Positions 26,440 through 34,160 of a stretch of DNA of 64,000 bases are shown piece after piece; the first letter of the stretch is position 1, and every line of letters begins with the position of its first letter. This DNA is from Herpetosiphon geysericola (lineage in GTDB: Bacteria; Chloroflexota; Chloroflexia; Chloroflexales; Herpetosiphonaceae), in the NCBI RefSeq assembly GCF_001306135.1, contig NZ_LGKP01000035.1, forward strand, positions 310,001 to 374,000, written 5' to 3'. The notes under the pieces were generated by a model that saw nothing but the letters and a program-made list of their open reading frames with translations, made no database searches and was not told the DNA's origin. Made by a program: the position numbers and the translations under genes.

Positions 26440-26542
26440 AATCAAAAGGCAGAAATCAAAAGTCAAAAACTGTAGAAGAGATCAACAAATTATTGACTCT
26501 CCCTTCTATTTTTGACTTTTGACTTTTGCCCTCTGACTTTGC
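26440..26542. repeat. Heptad tract with inverted arms between moxR-like and VWA genes
   Basis: The tract starts on the base after the stop codon. The left arm reads aatcaaa, aggcaga, aatcaaa, agtcaaa (26440-26467); the right arm reads ttttgac, ttttgac, ttttgcc, ctctgac (26510-26537). The arms can pair over about 20 bases, leaving a loop of about 40. The right arm ends four bases before the AAGGGGGG ribosome binding site of the next gene. It has the same architecture as 341-405. Confidence 0.8.
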
Positions 26543-26555
26543 AAGGGGGGTTCCG

Positions 26556-27938
26556 ATGCATGAACGGATTGTGGCATTTGTGAAGGCGTTGCGAGCAGCC
26601 GGAGTTCGTGTGTCGCTCGCCGAAAGCCTTGATAGCTTTAATGCCTTAGAACAGCTTGGCATCACCGATCGCCAGCTGTTTCACGATGCGCTGTTGGCGA
26701 CTTTGGTCAAAGATGCAACCCATCAAGCCCAATTCGAGGAGCTGTTTCCGCTCTTTTTTGGCCATGGCGATGCCCCGATGACCAACGGTGCCAATGGCTT
26801 GAGCGGCCTCGATCCAGAGGAATTGGATCAGCTGCGCCAAGAAATTGCCCAACTCCGCGAACGAATTCGCGAATTGATGCAACGCTTGATGGATGGGCAA
26901 AATCTCACGCCCGAGGAATTGGCGGCGCTAGCTCGTAGCTCAGGCATCAATCACATTCAATCGCTCAACCAACGCCGCTGGGTCGAACGGCGCATGGAAC
27001 AGCAAATGGGCTTGACCGAGTTTAAACAAGCGCTTGAGGATTTGCTCAAACAATTGGAAGCAGATGGTATGGATGCGGCAGCCCTCGCCGAAATTATGCA
27101 GCAAATGCAGGGCAATGCTCAATCGATGCGCGACCAAATTAGCCAATTTGTTGGCTCTGGCTTAGCCGAGCGCATGAGCGACGATTATAATCCGCAGTAT
27201 GGCGACGATCTGCAACATCGACCCTTTGGCTCGCTCTCCGATGCAGATATTCAGCGCATGCGCCAAGAAGTGCGCCGTTTGGCAGCTTTGTTGCGTTCGC
27301 GGGCATCGTTACGCCAAAAGCGCGATAAAGCAGGTCAAATCGATATCAAACGCACCATGCGCAACAATATGCGCTACGATGGCGTGCCGATGAAATTGGA
27401 ACATCGCAAGAAGCAACAAAAGCCCAAGCTCGTGATTATTTGCGATATTTCAACCTCAATGCGGCCTGTAGCTGAGTTTATGCTGCGCATGATTTATGAA
27501 CTGCAAGATCAAGTGAGCAAAACCCATTCATTTGCCTTTATTGCTAACCTGCACGATATTACCGACCAACTCAACGATAGTCGCGCCGACATTAGCGTCA
27601 ATGATGTGCTCGAAAGTATTCCACCTGGCTACTACAACACCGACCTTGGCCGCAGCCTCGACACTTTCTTGCATAGCTATTTGGACACGGTCGATTGGCG
27701 CACGACCGTAATTATCGTGGGCGATGGCCGAAATAATTTCAATAACCCGCGCTTGGAATCGTTGCAAACCATCCGCCGCCATGCCAAACGCTTAATTTGG
27801 TTTACGCCCGAAGATACCTATCAATGGGGCACTGGCGATAGCGATATGCAGCTCTACGCACCGCTCTGCGACAGGGTTCACCTCGTGACGAATCTGGCCG
27901 AACTCACCTCGGCGGTTGATCGTTTATTGGCTAACTAG
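26556..27938 (+). CDS. VWA-domain protein (CoxE-like)
   Basis: A 460-residue cytoplasmic protein whose C-terminal half is a von Willebrand A domain with an intact MIDAS motif (CDISTSM, DxSxS) and the later Thr/Asp positions (YYNTDLGRSLD, VIIVGDGRNN). The N-terminal half is helical, with a highly charged segment rich in Gln and Arg (RQEIAQLRERIRELMQRLMD). CoxE-like proteins bind metal through MIDAS and act with the MoxR ATPase encoded just upstream. The start is the ATG at 26556, six bases after AAGGGGGG; the longer in-frame start lies in the repeat tract. A hairpin at 27947-27975 follows. Confidence 0.92.
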   Translation: MHERIVAFVKALRAAGVRVSLAESLDSFNALEQLGITDRQLFHDALLATLVKDATHQAQFEELFPLFFGHGDAPMTNGANGLSGLDPEELDQLRQEIAQLRERIRELMQRLMDGQNLTPEELAALARSSGINHIQSLNQRRWVERRMEQQMGLTEFKQALEDLLKQLEADGMDAAALAEIMQQMQGNAQSMRDQISQFVGSGLAERMSDDYNPQYGDDLQHRPFGSLSDADIQRMRQEVRRLAALLRSRASLRQKRDKAGQIDIKRTMRNNMRYDGVPMKLEHRKKQQKPKLVIICDISTSMRPVAEFMLRMIYELQDQVSKTHSFAFIANLHDITDQLNDSRADISVNDVLESIPPGYYNTDLGRSLDTFLHSYLDTVDWRTTVIIVGDGRNNFNNPRLESLQTIRRHAKRLIWFTPEDTYQWGTGDSDMQLYAPLCDRVHLVTNLAELTSAVDRLLAN

Positions 27939-27946
27939 CTATTTAT

Positions 27947-27975
27947 TGAGCCACCTATAGGCCATAGGTGGCTCA
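27947..27975 (+). terminator. Hairpin after the VWA gene
   Basis: A perfect 11-base stem (tgagccaccta with taggtggctca) and seven-base loop sit eight bases after the stop codon. No T-run follows; termination is possible but uncertain. The following 160 bases up to the next start contain an extended -10-like TGCTATAGT at 28028-28036. Confidence 0.5.
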
Positions 27976-28138
27976 GAATCCTCACCGATAATCCCCTGTA
28001 TGGTTGCTTTAATCCACAATTAACCTGTGCTATAGTTCGTTGGGCAAGTGTGAGCTAGCTAACAGCCGCTTGTTTACGAATTGGGCATAATAGAACCACG
28101 ATACATCAAACCCACGTCAACCCAGAAGGAGATAGCCA

Positions 28139-29140
28139 ATGACAACCATGACAGTGCGTTTTTGGGGTGTGCGTGGCAGCCACCCAGTTTCCGGCCCAGA
28201 ATATTTGAAATACGGTGGAAATACCCTCTGCGTCGAGGTCGAGGCCAATGGCCACACGATTATCCTCGATGCTGGGACTGGGATTATTAACCTTGGCAAA
28301 AGCTTGAATGCGCGCGCCAAAGCCAGCGGCAAGCCAATTGATGTGACAATTTTGTTCAGCCATATGCACCACGATCATACGCAGGGCTTTCCGTTTTTTA
28401 CCCCTGCCTATCGTGGCGATACCAATATGCATATCTTTGGGCCTGGCATTTTTGAGCGCGATTTAGAAGAAACCTTGGCCAAAACTATGTTGCCGCCAGT
28501 TTTTCCGGTTTCAATGGCCGAATTGCCCGCCCAAAAAATGGTGTCGAGCATTCGCGAAACTGATGTACTATTGCTCTCAGAGGAACGCGGCGAGGCAATG
28601 TTGCGCAATCGTTTTCACGATAATCTCAGCGATATTGACGAGAATATGATCGTGATCAAATCCCTGCGCTCATATGCACACCCCGATGGTGTCTTGGTGT
28701 ATCGTATTGAATGGCAAGGCATGAGCGTTGTCTACGCCACTGACACAGAAGGCTATATTAATGGTGATCAACGGCTCGCTCAATTTGCTCAAGGTGCTGA
28801 TGTGCTGATTCACGATGCTCAATATACCGAGGATCACTACTTGGGCAAAGCGCCTGGCTTTGGCTCAACCCAAGGCTGGGGCCACTCAACCGCCACCATG
28901 GCCTGCGATGTAGCCCGTTCGGCCAAAGTTGGCACTTTGGTGCTGTTCCATCACGAGCCAAATTATGGCGACGATGTGATCGAGGCAATTGAACAGCATG
29001 CCCAGTCGATGTTTGCTGGCACGCTTGCTGCCCGCGAAGGCTTAGAATTGGTGCTCAACAAGCCCCAACCTGAGGTAATCAGCAACGACGATCCAAGCAG
29101 CACCGTGACTGAGCCATTGAGCACCGATGTCATAAGTTGA
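28139..29140 (+). CDS. Metallo-beta-lactamase-fold hydrolase
   Basis: A 333-residue protein with the metal-binding motif HMHHDH (H-x-H-x-D-H), a downstream Asp in YATDTEG and a closing His in LFHHEPNYGDD. The opening MTVRFWGVRGSHPVSG is the hallmark of the subfamily that includes cyclic-nucleotide phosphodiesterase-like and response-regulator-linked MBL proteins. AAGGAG precedes the ATG. It lies 29 bases upstream of a Crp/Fnr regulator, which fits a role in nucleotide signalling, but a nuclease or other esterase role is equally compatible with the motifs. The C-terminal 30 residues are an acidic, Ser/Thr-rich tail. Confidence 0.88.
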   Translation: MTTMTVRFWGVRGSHPVSGPEYLKYGGNTLCVEVEANGHTIILDAGTGIINLGKSLNARAKASGKPIDVTILFSHMHHDHTQGFPFFTPAYRGDTNMHIFGPGIFERDLEETLAKTMLPPVFPVSMAELPAQKMVSSIRETDVLLLSEERGEAMLRNRFHDNLSDIDENMIVIKSLRSYAHPDGVLVYRIEWQGMSVVYATDTEGYINGDQRLAQFAQGADVLIHDAQYTEDHYLGKAPGFGSTQGWGHSTATMACDVARSAKVGTLVLFHHEPNYGDDVIEAIEQHAQSMFAGTLAAREGLELVLNKPQPEVISNDDPSSTVTEPLSTDVIS

Positions 29141-29169
29141 TTAACGGTAGCAGGTGGAGGAAGACGCTC

Positions 29170-29928
29170 ATGAATCCAACCATAACAACGATAAATCAGA
29201 GTTTTGGCTGGCGCATGCTAGGAGATAACCCAATGTTGAGCGATGCAGAACTGGCGTTACTCCGCGATGTTGAGCTATTTGATGGCCTTGCCCCAGAGCA
29301 GGCCGCGCAGATTAGCCGACGCTTGGTGCGACGTACCTTCCCTGCTGGAACTAATTTGATGTCGGTTGAGCAACCTGGCGAGGTTGTGTATATCATTCTG
29401 AGTGGCACGGTCAAAATTCATGTCGAGCAAGCAGATGGCACCGATGTGATCATCGCGATGCTTGGCGCTGGCGATACGGTCGGCGAAATGAGCTTAATCG
29501 ATAGCGCTGGCCGCTCGGCAACTGTGGTCACTCAAGAAGAATCAACCTTGCTTTGGATGAATCGTACAGCTTTTTTGGAAGCCTTGCAAAACGCTCCAGT
29601 GATTACCTTGAACCTTGTGCGCATGCTTTCAAGCCGTTTACGCTTGGCCAATGAGCAAATTCAGGCCTTAGCAACCCTCGATGTGCACGGACGGGTGGCG
29701 CGTCAGCTCTTAGCCTTCGCCCAAAAATATGGCCATCCCGATGAAGCTGGCACGGTGCAAATTCCAATTCGCCTCACCCAGAGCGATTTGGCGGGTTTGG
29801 TTGGCGCATCACGCGAGCGAGTCAACCAAGTGATCGGCTATTTCAAACAACGTCGCTATCTGAGCGTCGATCAGCACTATCACATCAGCTTGCACAACCT
29901 TGAAGCTTTGGCCAAACGCATTAAGTGA
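29170..29928 (+). CDS. Crp/Fnr-family transcriptional regulator
   Basis: A 252-residue DNA-binding protein. The cyclic-nucleotide-binding domain (about 30-150) has the phosphate-binding cassette VGEMSLIDSAGRSATVV, with both the Glu and the Arg that contact the ribose and phosphate in cAMP-binding members. The C-terminal winged helix contains LTQSDLAGLVGASRERVNQVIGYF. No iron-sulfur cysteines are present, so it resembles Crp more than Fnr. The start is the ATG at 29170, nine bases after GGAGGA. Linked to the MBL hydrolase gene upstream and closed by a terminator. A ligand and targets are inferred only. Confidence 0.92.
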   Translation: MNPTITTINQSFGWRMLGDNPMLSDAELALLRDVELFDGLAPEQAAQISRRLVRRTFPAGTNLMSVEQPGEVVYIILSGTVKIHVEQADGTDVIIAMLGAGDTVGEMSLIDSAGRSATVVTQEESTLLWMNRTAFLEALQNAPVITLNLVRMLSSRLRLANEQIQALATLDVHGRVARQLLAFAQKYGHPDEAGTVQIPIRLTQSDLAGLVGASRERVNQVIGYFKQRRYLSVDQHYHISLHNLEALAKRIK

Positions 29929-29941
29929 ATGCTCGGCTGAA

Positions 29942-29977
29942 AAGAGTATTGGTTTGATTCCAATACTCTTGTTATTT
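29942..29977 (+). terminator. Terminator of the MBL hydrolase/Crp unit
   Basis: An 11-base perfect stem (aagagtattgg with ccaatactctt) with a seven-base loop is followed by gttattt, 13 bases after the stop codon. Confidence 0.8.
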
Positions 29978-30007
29978 AAGCTGATAGATTACCAACCGGA
30001 GCCTGTC

Positions 30008-30652
30008 ATGCTTTACTACCCCAAAATGGCTGATAGCCGCAACGCACCCTTGAGCCGTTGCTGGGCCTTTGAAAAATACGATGGCACAAATTTACACTGG
30101 GATTGGGATCGCGAGGCTGGTTGGCATCGCTTTGGCACGCGTCGCGAAGCCTTTGAATTAACCTGCCATGGCAGTGAGCAATTTAGCCAAGCCCATGCCC
30201 ATCTTCAAGCAGCGCCAAGTCTATTTCAGGCAAGTTTGGCCGAGCCATTAGCCGAAATTTTGCTGAACCATGCCAATTATCAAGCCTACAACGAAATTCG
30301 GGTATTTACTGAGTTTTTCGGCCCCAACTCATTTGCTGGCCTGCACAAAACCGCTGACCCCAAACAACTCCGCTTGTTTGACGTTTGGTTCGCAGGCTAT
30401 GGCTTTGTCGGGCCACAGCAATTTATCGCCGATTTTGGCTGCGTCAACAGTGCGCGCGTGGTTTACGAAGGCACATTAACTGGCCAGTTTTTCGAGGATG
30501 TGCGCAATGGCAAATTTAACGTGCACGAAGGCGTGGTTTGCAAAGGCGGCACTGGTGGCGTCGATCTCTGGATGGTCAAAATCAAAACCCGTCAGTATCA
30601 AGCGCGGCTCAAACAAGCTTTTGCCGAGCGTTGGGAAGCTTACTGGGAGTGA
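30008..30652 (+). CDS. Minimal RNA ligase (Rnl2-like nucleotidyltransferase domain)
   Basis: A 214-residue protein consisting of little more than the ligase adenylyltransferase core. Motif I is KYDGTN with the nucleophile Lys at residue 23, motif IV is EGVVCKGG (Glu at about 174) and motif V is VKIK (Lys 191 and 193). RFGTRRE matches the position of motif Ia. No C-terminal Rnl2 domain follows. Ligases of this type seal breaks in RNA using ATP. The start is the ATG at 30008 after CGGAG; a longer frame to 29900 overlaps the crp gene and its terminator. No partner such as an end-healing kinase/phosphatase is adjacent. Confidence 0.85.
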   Translation: MLYYPKMADSRNAPLSRCWAFEKYDGTNLHWDWDREAGWHRFGTRREAFELTCHGSEQFSQAHAHLQAAPSLFQASLAEPLAEILLNHANYQAYNEIRVFTEFFGPNSFAGLHKTADPKQLRLFDVWFAGYGFVGPQQFIADFGCVNSARVVYEGTLTGQFFEDVRNGKFNVHEGVVCKGGTGGVDLWMVKIKTRQYQARLKQAFAERWEAYWE

Positions 30653-30703
30653 GCGGCTATGCTACAATCCAAGATAGCGAATTGCTTTACAAAGGATTTG
30701 AGC

Positions 30704-31123
30704 ATGACGACAAATCAAGAACTTGCCAACACGCCCGACAATTCGGCCCGCGTGATTGGCCTAATTGTTGGTGATGTGGCGATTTTTGCCTTATTTGTAA
30801 TTATTGGGCGGCTTTCGCACGAGGAAGGTGTGAATGCAGATGCAGTGATTAATGTAGCTGCTCCATTCGTAATTGGCTGGGGTATTGCTGCACCACTGAT
30901 GAAGCTTTATACCCCAGCAGTCAGTGAACATACCAAAATCGCCTTGCAACGCACAGCGTTGGCGTGGTGTGTGGCTGCGCCAATTGGCTTGGTGTTACGC
31001 TCGCTGGTTTGGAAGCACGATTTCAAGCCTGGCTTTGCAATTACTACGTTTATTTTCAACATGATTTTGCTGCTGGCATGGCGCGGCTGGTCGGCCTATC
31101 GAGCGGGCAAGCGCAGCGCATAA
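30704..31123 (+). CDS. DUF3054 membrane protein
   Basis: A 139-residue inner-membrane protein with four hydrophobic helices. It has the DUF3054 landmarks GDVAIFALFVIIGRLSHEEG near the N-terminus, the WGIAAP segment, and a C-terminal helix ending in Trp and Arg. The function of the family is unknown. The start is the ATG at 30704 after AAAGGA; a TACAAT hexamer at 30663-30668 may be its -10 box. It is closed by a strong terminator and looks monocistronic. Confidence 0.85.
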   Translation: MTTNQELANTPDNSARVIGLIVGDVAIFALFVIIGRLSHEEGVNADAVINVAAPFVIGWGIAAPLMKLYTPAVSEHTKIALQRTALAWCVAAPIGLVLRSLVWKHDFKPGFAITTFIFNMILLLAWRGWSAYRAGKRSA

Positions 31124-31127
31124 ACCC

Positions 31128-31172
31128 AATTCAGCGCATAAATTGTGGTTTATGCGCTGAATTTTTGTTTTT
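31128..31172 (+). terminator. Strong terminator of the DUF3054 gene
   Basis: A perfect 15-base stem (aattcagcgcataaa with tttatgcgctgaatt), a six-base loop, then tttgttttt, five bases after the stop codon. Confidence 0.92.
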
Positions 31173-31233
31173 AGCGCACAATTCTGTCATCAAGCTGCCA
31201 GATTGGTAACTATCATTGCGGTCAGTGCTAGAG

Positions 31234-31239
31234 TATAAT
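31234..31239 (+). promoter_or_regulatory. Likely -10 box of the STAS/aminotransferase unit
   Basis: A perfect TATAAT lies 47 bases before the STAS-protein start and 60 bases after the previous terminator. No good -35 hexamer was found. Confidence 0.4.
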
Positions 31240-31285
31240 AGGCCCCAACCATCAATCTCCATTGCTAGGGTCTTGGGAGCTTTTT

Positions 31286-32338
31286 ATGGAAGCAGATAAA
31301 ACAATTGGTCAATCGTATCGCCAAATTCAGCAAACCCTGCTTAATCAAATTCTTCGCACCATTCTCATGTCGACAAGCGCGCTCAGTGTTGTGATGCTGA
31401 TTGCCTTGGCCTTTCCCCAAGCCCGAACAATCCCCTTTGTGATTATGACCTTCGTTGCGATCAGCGGAGTTGCGGTGATTTTCACCAGTTTATACTGGAT
31501 TCGCCAAGGCCATCAACAACGTGGAGCATTTTTCTTCATTATGAGTTGTATTTTATTAGGCGCAATCTTGGCAGTTGTGTTTAATGTTCCCTCGTTTATG
31601 GCACTCGTTTCAATTTTATTGATAATTGTTAGTGCCATCTTGATTGGCTTTCGCTATACGATTTACCCTTTATTATTATCAATTTTTGTTTCGATATTTT
31701 TAGCAATTGCCGACTATAATCAATGGTTTAAAGCCTATCAATTTGATAGTAGTGCAACTATCTCATTCATTGTTCAAACTATTGCATCATTGAGTATGTT
31801 AATCGTTACCGCAATTATCATTAATATGGCGGTAAAGCGCTTAGAAGAGAGTGCAGACGAAGCATTTTTACGGGCGCGCGATGCAGAAGATGCTCGCCTT
31901 GACCAAATTGCACTCAATGATCAATTGCACCACGATAACCTTGAAAAACAAAAACTGCTTGACGTAATTGATACGCTTGAAACTCCGGCGATTCCAATTC
32001 TAGCAGATACGGTGGTTATTCCCATTTTGGGCTATGTTGATAATGCACGTTTAACCAAAATTCAAAAACTGGTGCTTGAGCATATTCATCGTGAGCGCAT
32101 CCAAACGGTGTTGGTAGATATTACGGGCGTAACCAGCGTTGACCAGAATTTTGCCCAAGGCTTACAGCGGTTGGTGCAAGCAATTTATGTTTTGGGTGCA
32201 AAGGTGTTTTTAACTGGAATTCAGCCAAAAACTGCCCACATGTTTGTTGATTTCGATTTGCATACCGCCTTGCCCGAAACCTATGCAACCATTGCCGATG
32301 CAATTGAAGATTTAACCACGCTTCAGAGCAAAAAGTAG
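31286..32338 (+). CDS. Membrane protein with C-terminal STAS domain (RsbR-like)
   Basis: A 350-residue protein: about six membrane helices (residues 20-190), a charged helical connector (KRLEESADEAFLRARDAEDA), and a STAS domain with the RsbR-type pattern PAIPILADTVVIPILGYVD and VLVDITGVTSVD. In stressosome proteins the DITGV loop carries the Ser or Thr that a partner kinase modifies; here a Thr is in place. A role in general stress signalling is a reasonable inference, with the membrane part replacing the usual globin-like sensor. GGGAGC lies ahead of the ATG at 31286. The next gene starts one base after its stop, so the two are co-transcribed. Confidence 0.85.
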   Translation: MEADKTIGQSYRQIQQTLLNQILRTILMSTSALSVVMLIALAFPQARTIPFVIMTFVAISGVAVIFTSLYWIRQGHQQRGAFFFIMSCILLGAILAVVFNVPSFMALVSILLIIVSAILIGFRYTIYPLLLSIFVSIFLAIADYNQWFKAYQFDSSATISFIVQTIASLSMLIVTAIIINMAVKRLEESADEAFLRARDAEDARLDQIALNDQLHHDNLEKQKLLDVIDTLETPAIPILADTVVIPILGYVDNARLTKIQKLVLEHIHRERIQTVLVDITGVTSVDQNFAQGLQRLVQAIYVLGAKVFLTGIQPKTAHMFVDFDLHTALPETYATIADAIEDLTTLQSKK

Positions 32339-32339
32339 C

Positions 32340-33449
32340 ATGGCCCAACCACAACCACACTACCTTGAATGGGCCAAACAGCAACCAACAAGCGCAATCT
32401 TGAGCAACAGCAGCGTGTATCTGCCAAGTGTGCGCAACGCAATTCAGCAGCAATTGACCGATCCTGTATCCTTCGAGGCTGCCCAACAGGCTAATCCTTG
32501 GGGCCATCCACGGCTTCAACAGGCTTTGCAAGCGTGGTATAAAAGTAGTTATGCTCCATTAATTGTGGCTGGAGCATCGAGTGCTTTAGCGGTCGTCTGC
32601 CAAGCGTTGTTGCAACCTGGCGATCATGCCGTGATCGAAACTCCGCATTATGAGCCATTTCAGCGTTGCGTTTTGGCTCGCGGTGCGACCTGGAGCGCCT
32701 GCCCGCGTGATTCCAGCTGCGAATTTGAGTTAGGGCAACTCGCAACTAGCATTACGCCCCGCACCAAACTAGTGCTAATCAGTAATTTGCATAATCCTAG
32801 CAGCAGCTTAAGCACTAAAAACCAACTACTGGCGCTGCAACAAACCCTCAATCAAACAACTGATAGACTTGGGCTTACGCCGCTACCAATCGTGGTTGAT
32901 GAAATTTATTGGCATTTGGTAGCGCAGCCTGAATTTGGCAGCGTTGCTGAGCTTGGCGCACAATGGATCAGCATCAATAGCCTCTCTAAGGTCTATGGCT
33001 TAAGTATGTTGCGCTGTGGTTGGATTATGGCAGCGCCACCAATGCTTGCGCAATTGCGCCCCGCCTATCTCGACCTGATTAACATTGGCTCGCCGCTGAC
33101 CGAATATCTGGCCGCAAGCGTGATTGAACACTTGCCAAGCTATCAGATGCAGGCTCAACGCCATGTTGCCGCCAATCGTCAACTGTTGCAGGTTACACTC
33201 CAGCCATTTATTGAGCGCGAAGTACTTTGTGGCGCGCTGCCTACCGTTGGTTGTACCTACTTTCCCAGCCTCAAGCTGCCTGTTTCCCAAATGCAGCAGC
33301 TGGCTGGATTGACTGGCTGTGTGCCTGGAGCATTCTTTGGCCCCGCCTACCACCAGCATGTGCGGCTTGGCTTTGGTGGCGATTCCGCAGCTGTTGCTAT
33401 GGGCTTAGAACTATTTCAGCAAACCCTGTGCAGGTTGATTCAGCATTGA
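32340..33449 (+). CDS. PLP-dependent aminotransferase class I/II-like
   Basis: A 369-residue cytoplasmic fold-type I PLP enzyme. The Schiff-base lysine is at about residue 217 in SINSLSKVYGLSMLRCGW; the Asp that contacts the pyridine nitrogen is in VVDEIYWHL; SNLHNPSSS matches the Asn-Pro segment; and GLGFGG-like residues near the end (RLGFGGD) carry the carboxylate-binding Arg. It resembles the MalY/valine-pyruvate and C-S-lyase-like side of the family as much as true aminotransferases, and the substrate is not assignable. Its ATG follows the STAS gene by one base, with the binding site inside that gene. Confidence 0.88.
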   Translation: MAQPQPHYLEWAKQQPTSAILSNSSVYLPSVRNAIQQQLTDPVSFEAAQQANPWGHPRLQQALQAWYKSSYAPLIVAGASSALAVVCQALLQPGDHAVIETPHYEPFQRCVLARGATWSACPRDSSCEFELGQLATSITPRTKLVLISNLHNPSSSLSTKNQLLALQQTLNQTTDRLGLTPLPIVVDEIYWHLVAQPEFGSVAELGAQWISINSLSKVYGLSMLRCGWIMAAPPMLAQLRPAYLDLINIGSPLTEYLAASVIEHLPSYQMQAQRHVAANRQLLQVTLQPFIEREVLCGALPTVGCTYFPSLKLPVSQMQQLAGLTGCVPGAFFGPAYHQHVRLGFGGDSAAVAMGLELFQQTLCRLIQH

Positions 33450-33487
33450 CCCTACCAAACCCAGTTTTGTGGAGTAAGCCAACAACT

Positions 33488-33517
33488 GATCGTGATGGCA
33501 ATACTCATCACGATCAA
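33488..33517. terminator. Hairpin between convergent genes
   Basis: A perfect 11-base stem (tgatcgtgatg with catcacgatca) around eight bases, lying between the aminotransferase gene and the small minus-strand gene. No clear T-run on either side. Confidence 0.45.
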
Positions 33518-33537
33518 TCTGGGGTTGAAGCATATGT

Positions 33538-33816
33538 TTAGCGTGAAAAATCGAAGCTTTCCGTCCAGCGGGCGGCTGCTTCAGCTTCTTGGCGCAGCCG
33601 ATGTTGAGTGATGGCACGAAACCGAATCATACAACTTCGGTGAGTTTGGCAGGCTACCCGCTGGCAACTTGGGCAAATCTCGGCGAGCCGGACTGATTCT
33701 GCTGCATTGGCAGTGGCGACAACGCGGGCAATACGTTCATCAAGCATTCGCTCGTTGGCAGCAGCATTCTCAGCCAAACGCTGGCTACGAGTATGCAGAT
33801 AGGTTTTCGGGGGCAT
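33538..33816 (-). CDS. Small protein with zinc-finger-like cysteines, 92 residues
   Basis: I do not recognise the family. The protein is charged and helical at both ends and has a central motif CPSCQRVACQTH (CxxC-x4-CxxH) that could bind zinc. The start ATG has GAGG ten bases upstream. A TATACT box on the minus strand at 34015-34020 could drive it. Coding is plausible rather than certain because the frame is short; the clustered cysteines and the binding site support it. Confidence 0.55.
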   Translation of the reverse strand: MPPKTYLHTRSQRLAENAAANERMLDERIARVVATANAAESVRLAEICPSCQRVACQTHRSCMIRFRAITQHRLRQEAEAAARWTESFDFSR

Positions 33817-34160
33817 TGACTGGCCTCATTTCATAGGATTGTGGGGTATCGCTGAAGCAAAAAATCAATTGGCTGTGGCTCATGTGGCTCGGTTTGAGCA
33901 TCCATGAGTTGTTGATTAAGCGAGGAAGCTTGCATTGCTGATCTGCTTGTTGGCAAATAGCACCATCCCAAACATAGGCAACAGGCGCAACATTGATCGA
34001 AGAAACTTAACATAGTATAGCATACAAGCCGTCAGCGCTCGCGTATCTGCTATACAATAGCTATAATGGTTGATTGAATTGACTCGCAGTTCTGCTCGTT
34101 ACTATTCCAGCTACCTGAACGCGCTATTGATCACAGCCTACTCATAGGCGGGGAGGCATT
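33817..34160. other. Divergent intergenic region with promoter-like boxes
   Basis: No convincing gene. A TATAAT at 34062-34067 on the plus strand is a likely -10 box for the lipase gene. On the minus strand TATACT at 34015-34020 may serve the small zinc-finger-like gene. A 60-codon Cys-rich minus frame begins directly at that box and is not counted as a gene. Confidence 0.45.

Noticed and set aside
29900-30007. N-terminal extension of the RNA ligase
   Set aside because: It spans the crp stop codon and a terminator; the ATG at 30008 has a binding site and directly precedes the conserved part.
33831-34013. 60-codon Cys-rich minus-strand frame
   Set aside because: It begins directly at a TATACT promoter-like box, so its start would not be transcribed, and it has no ribosome binding site.
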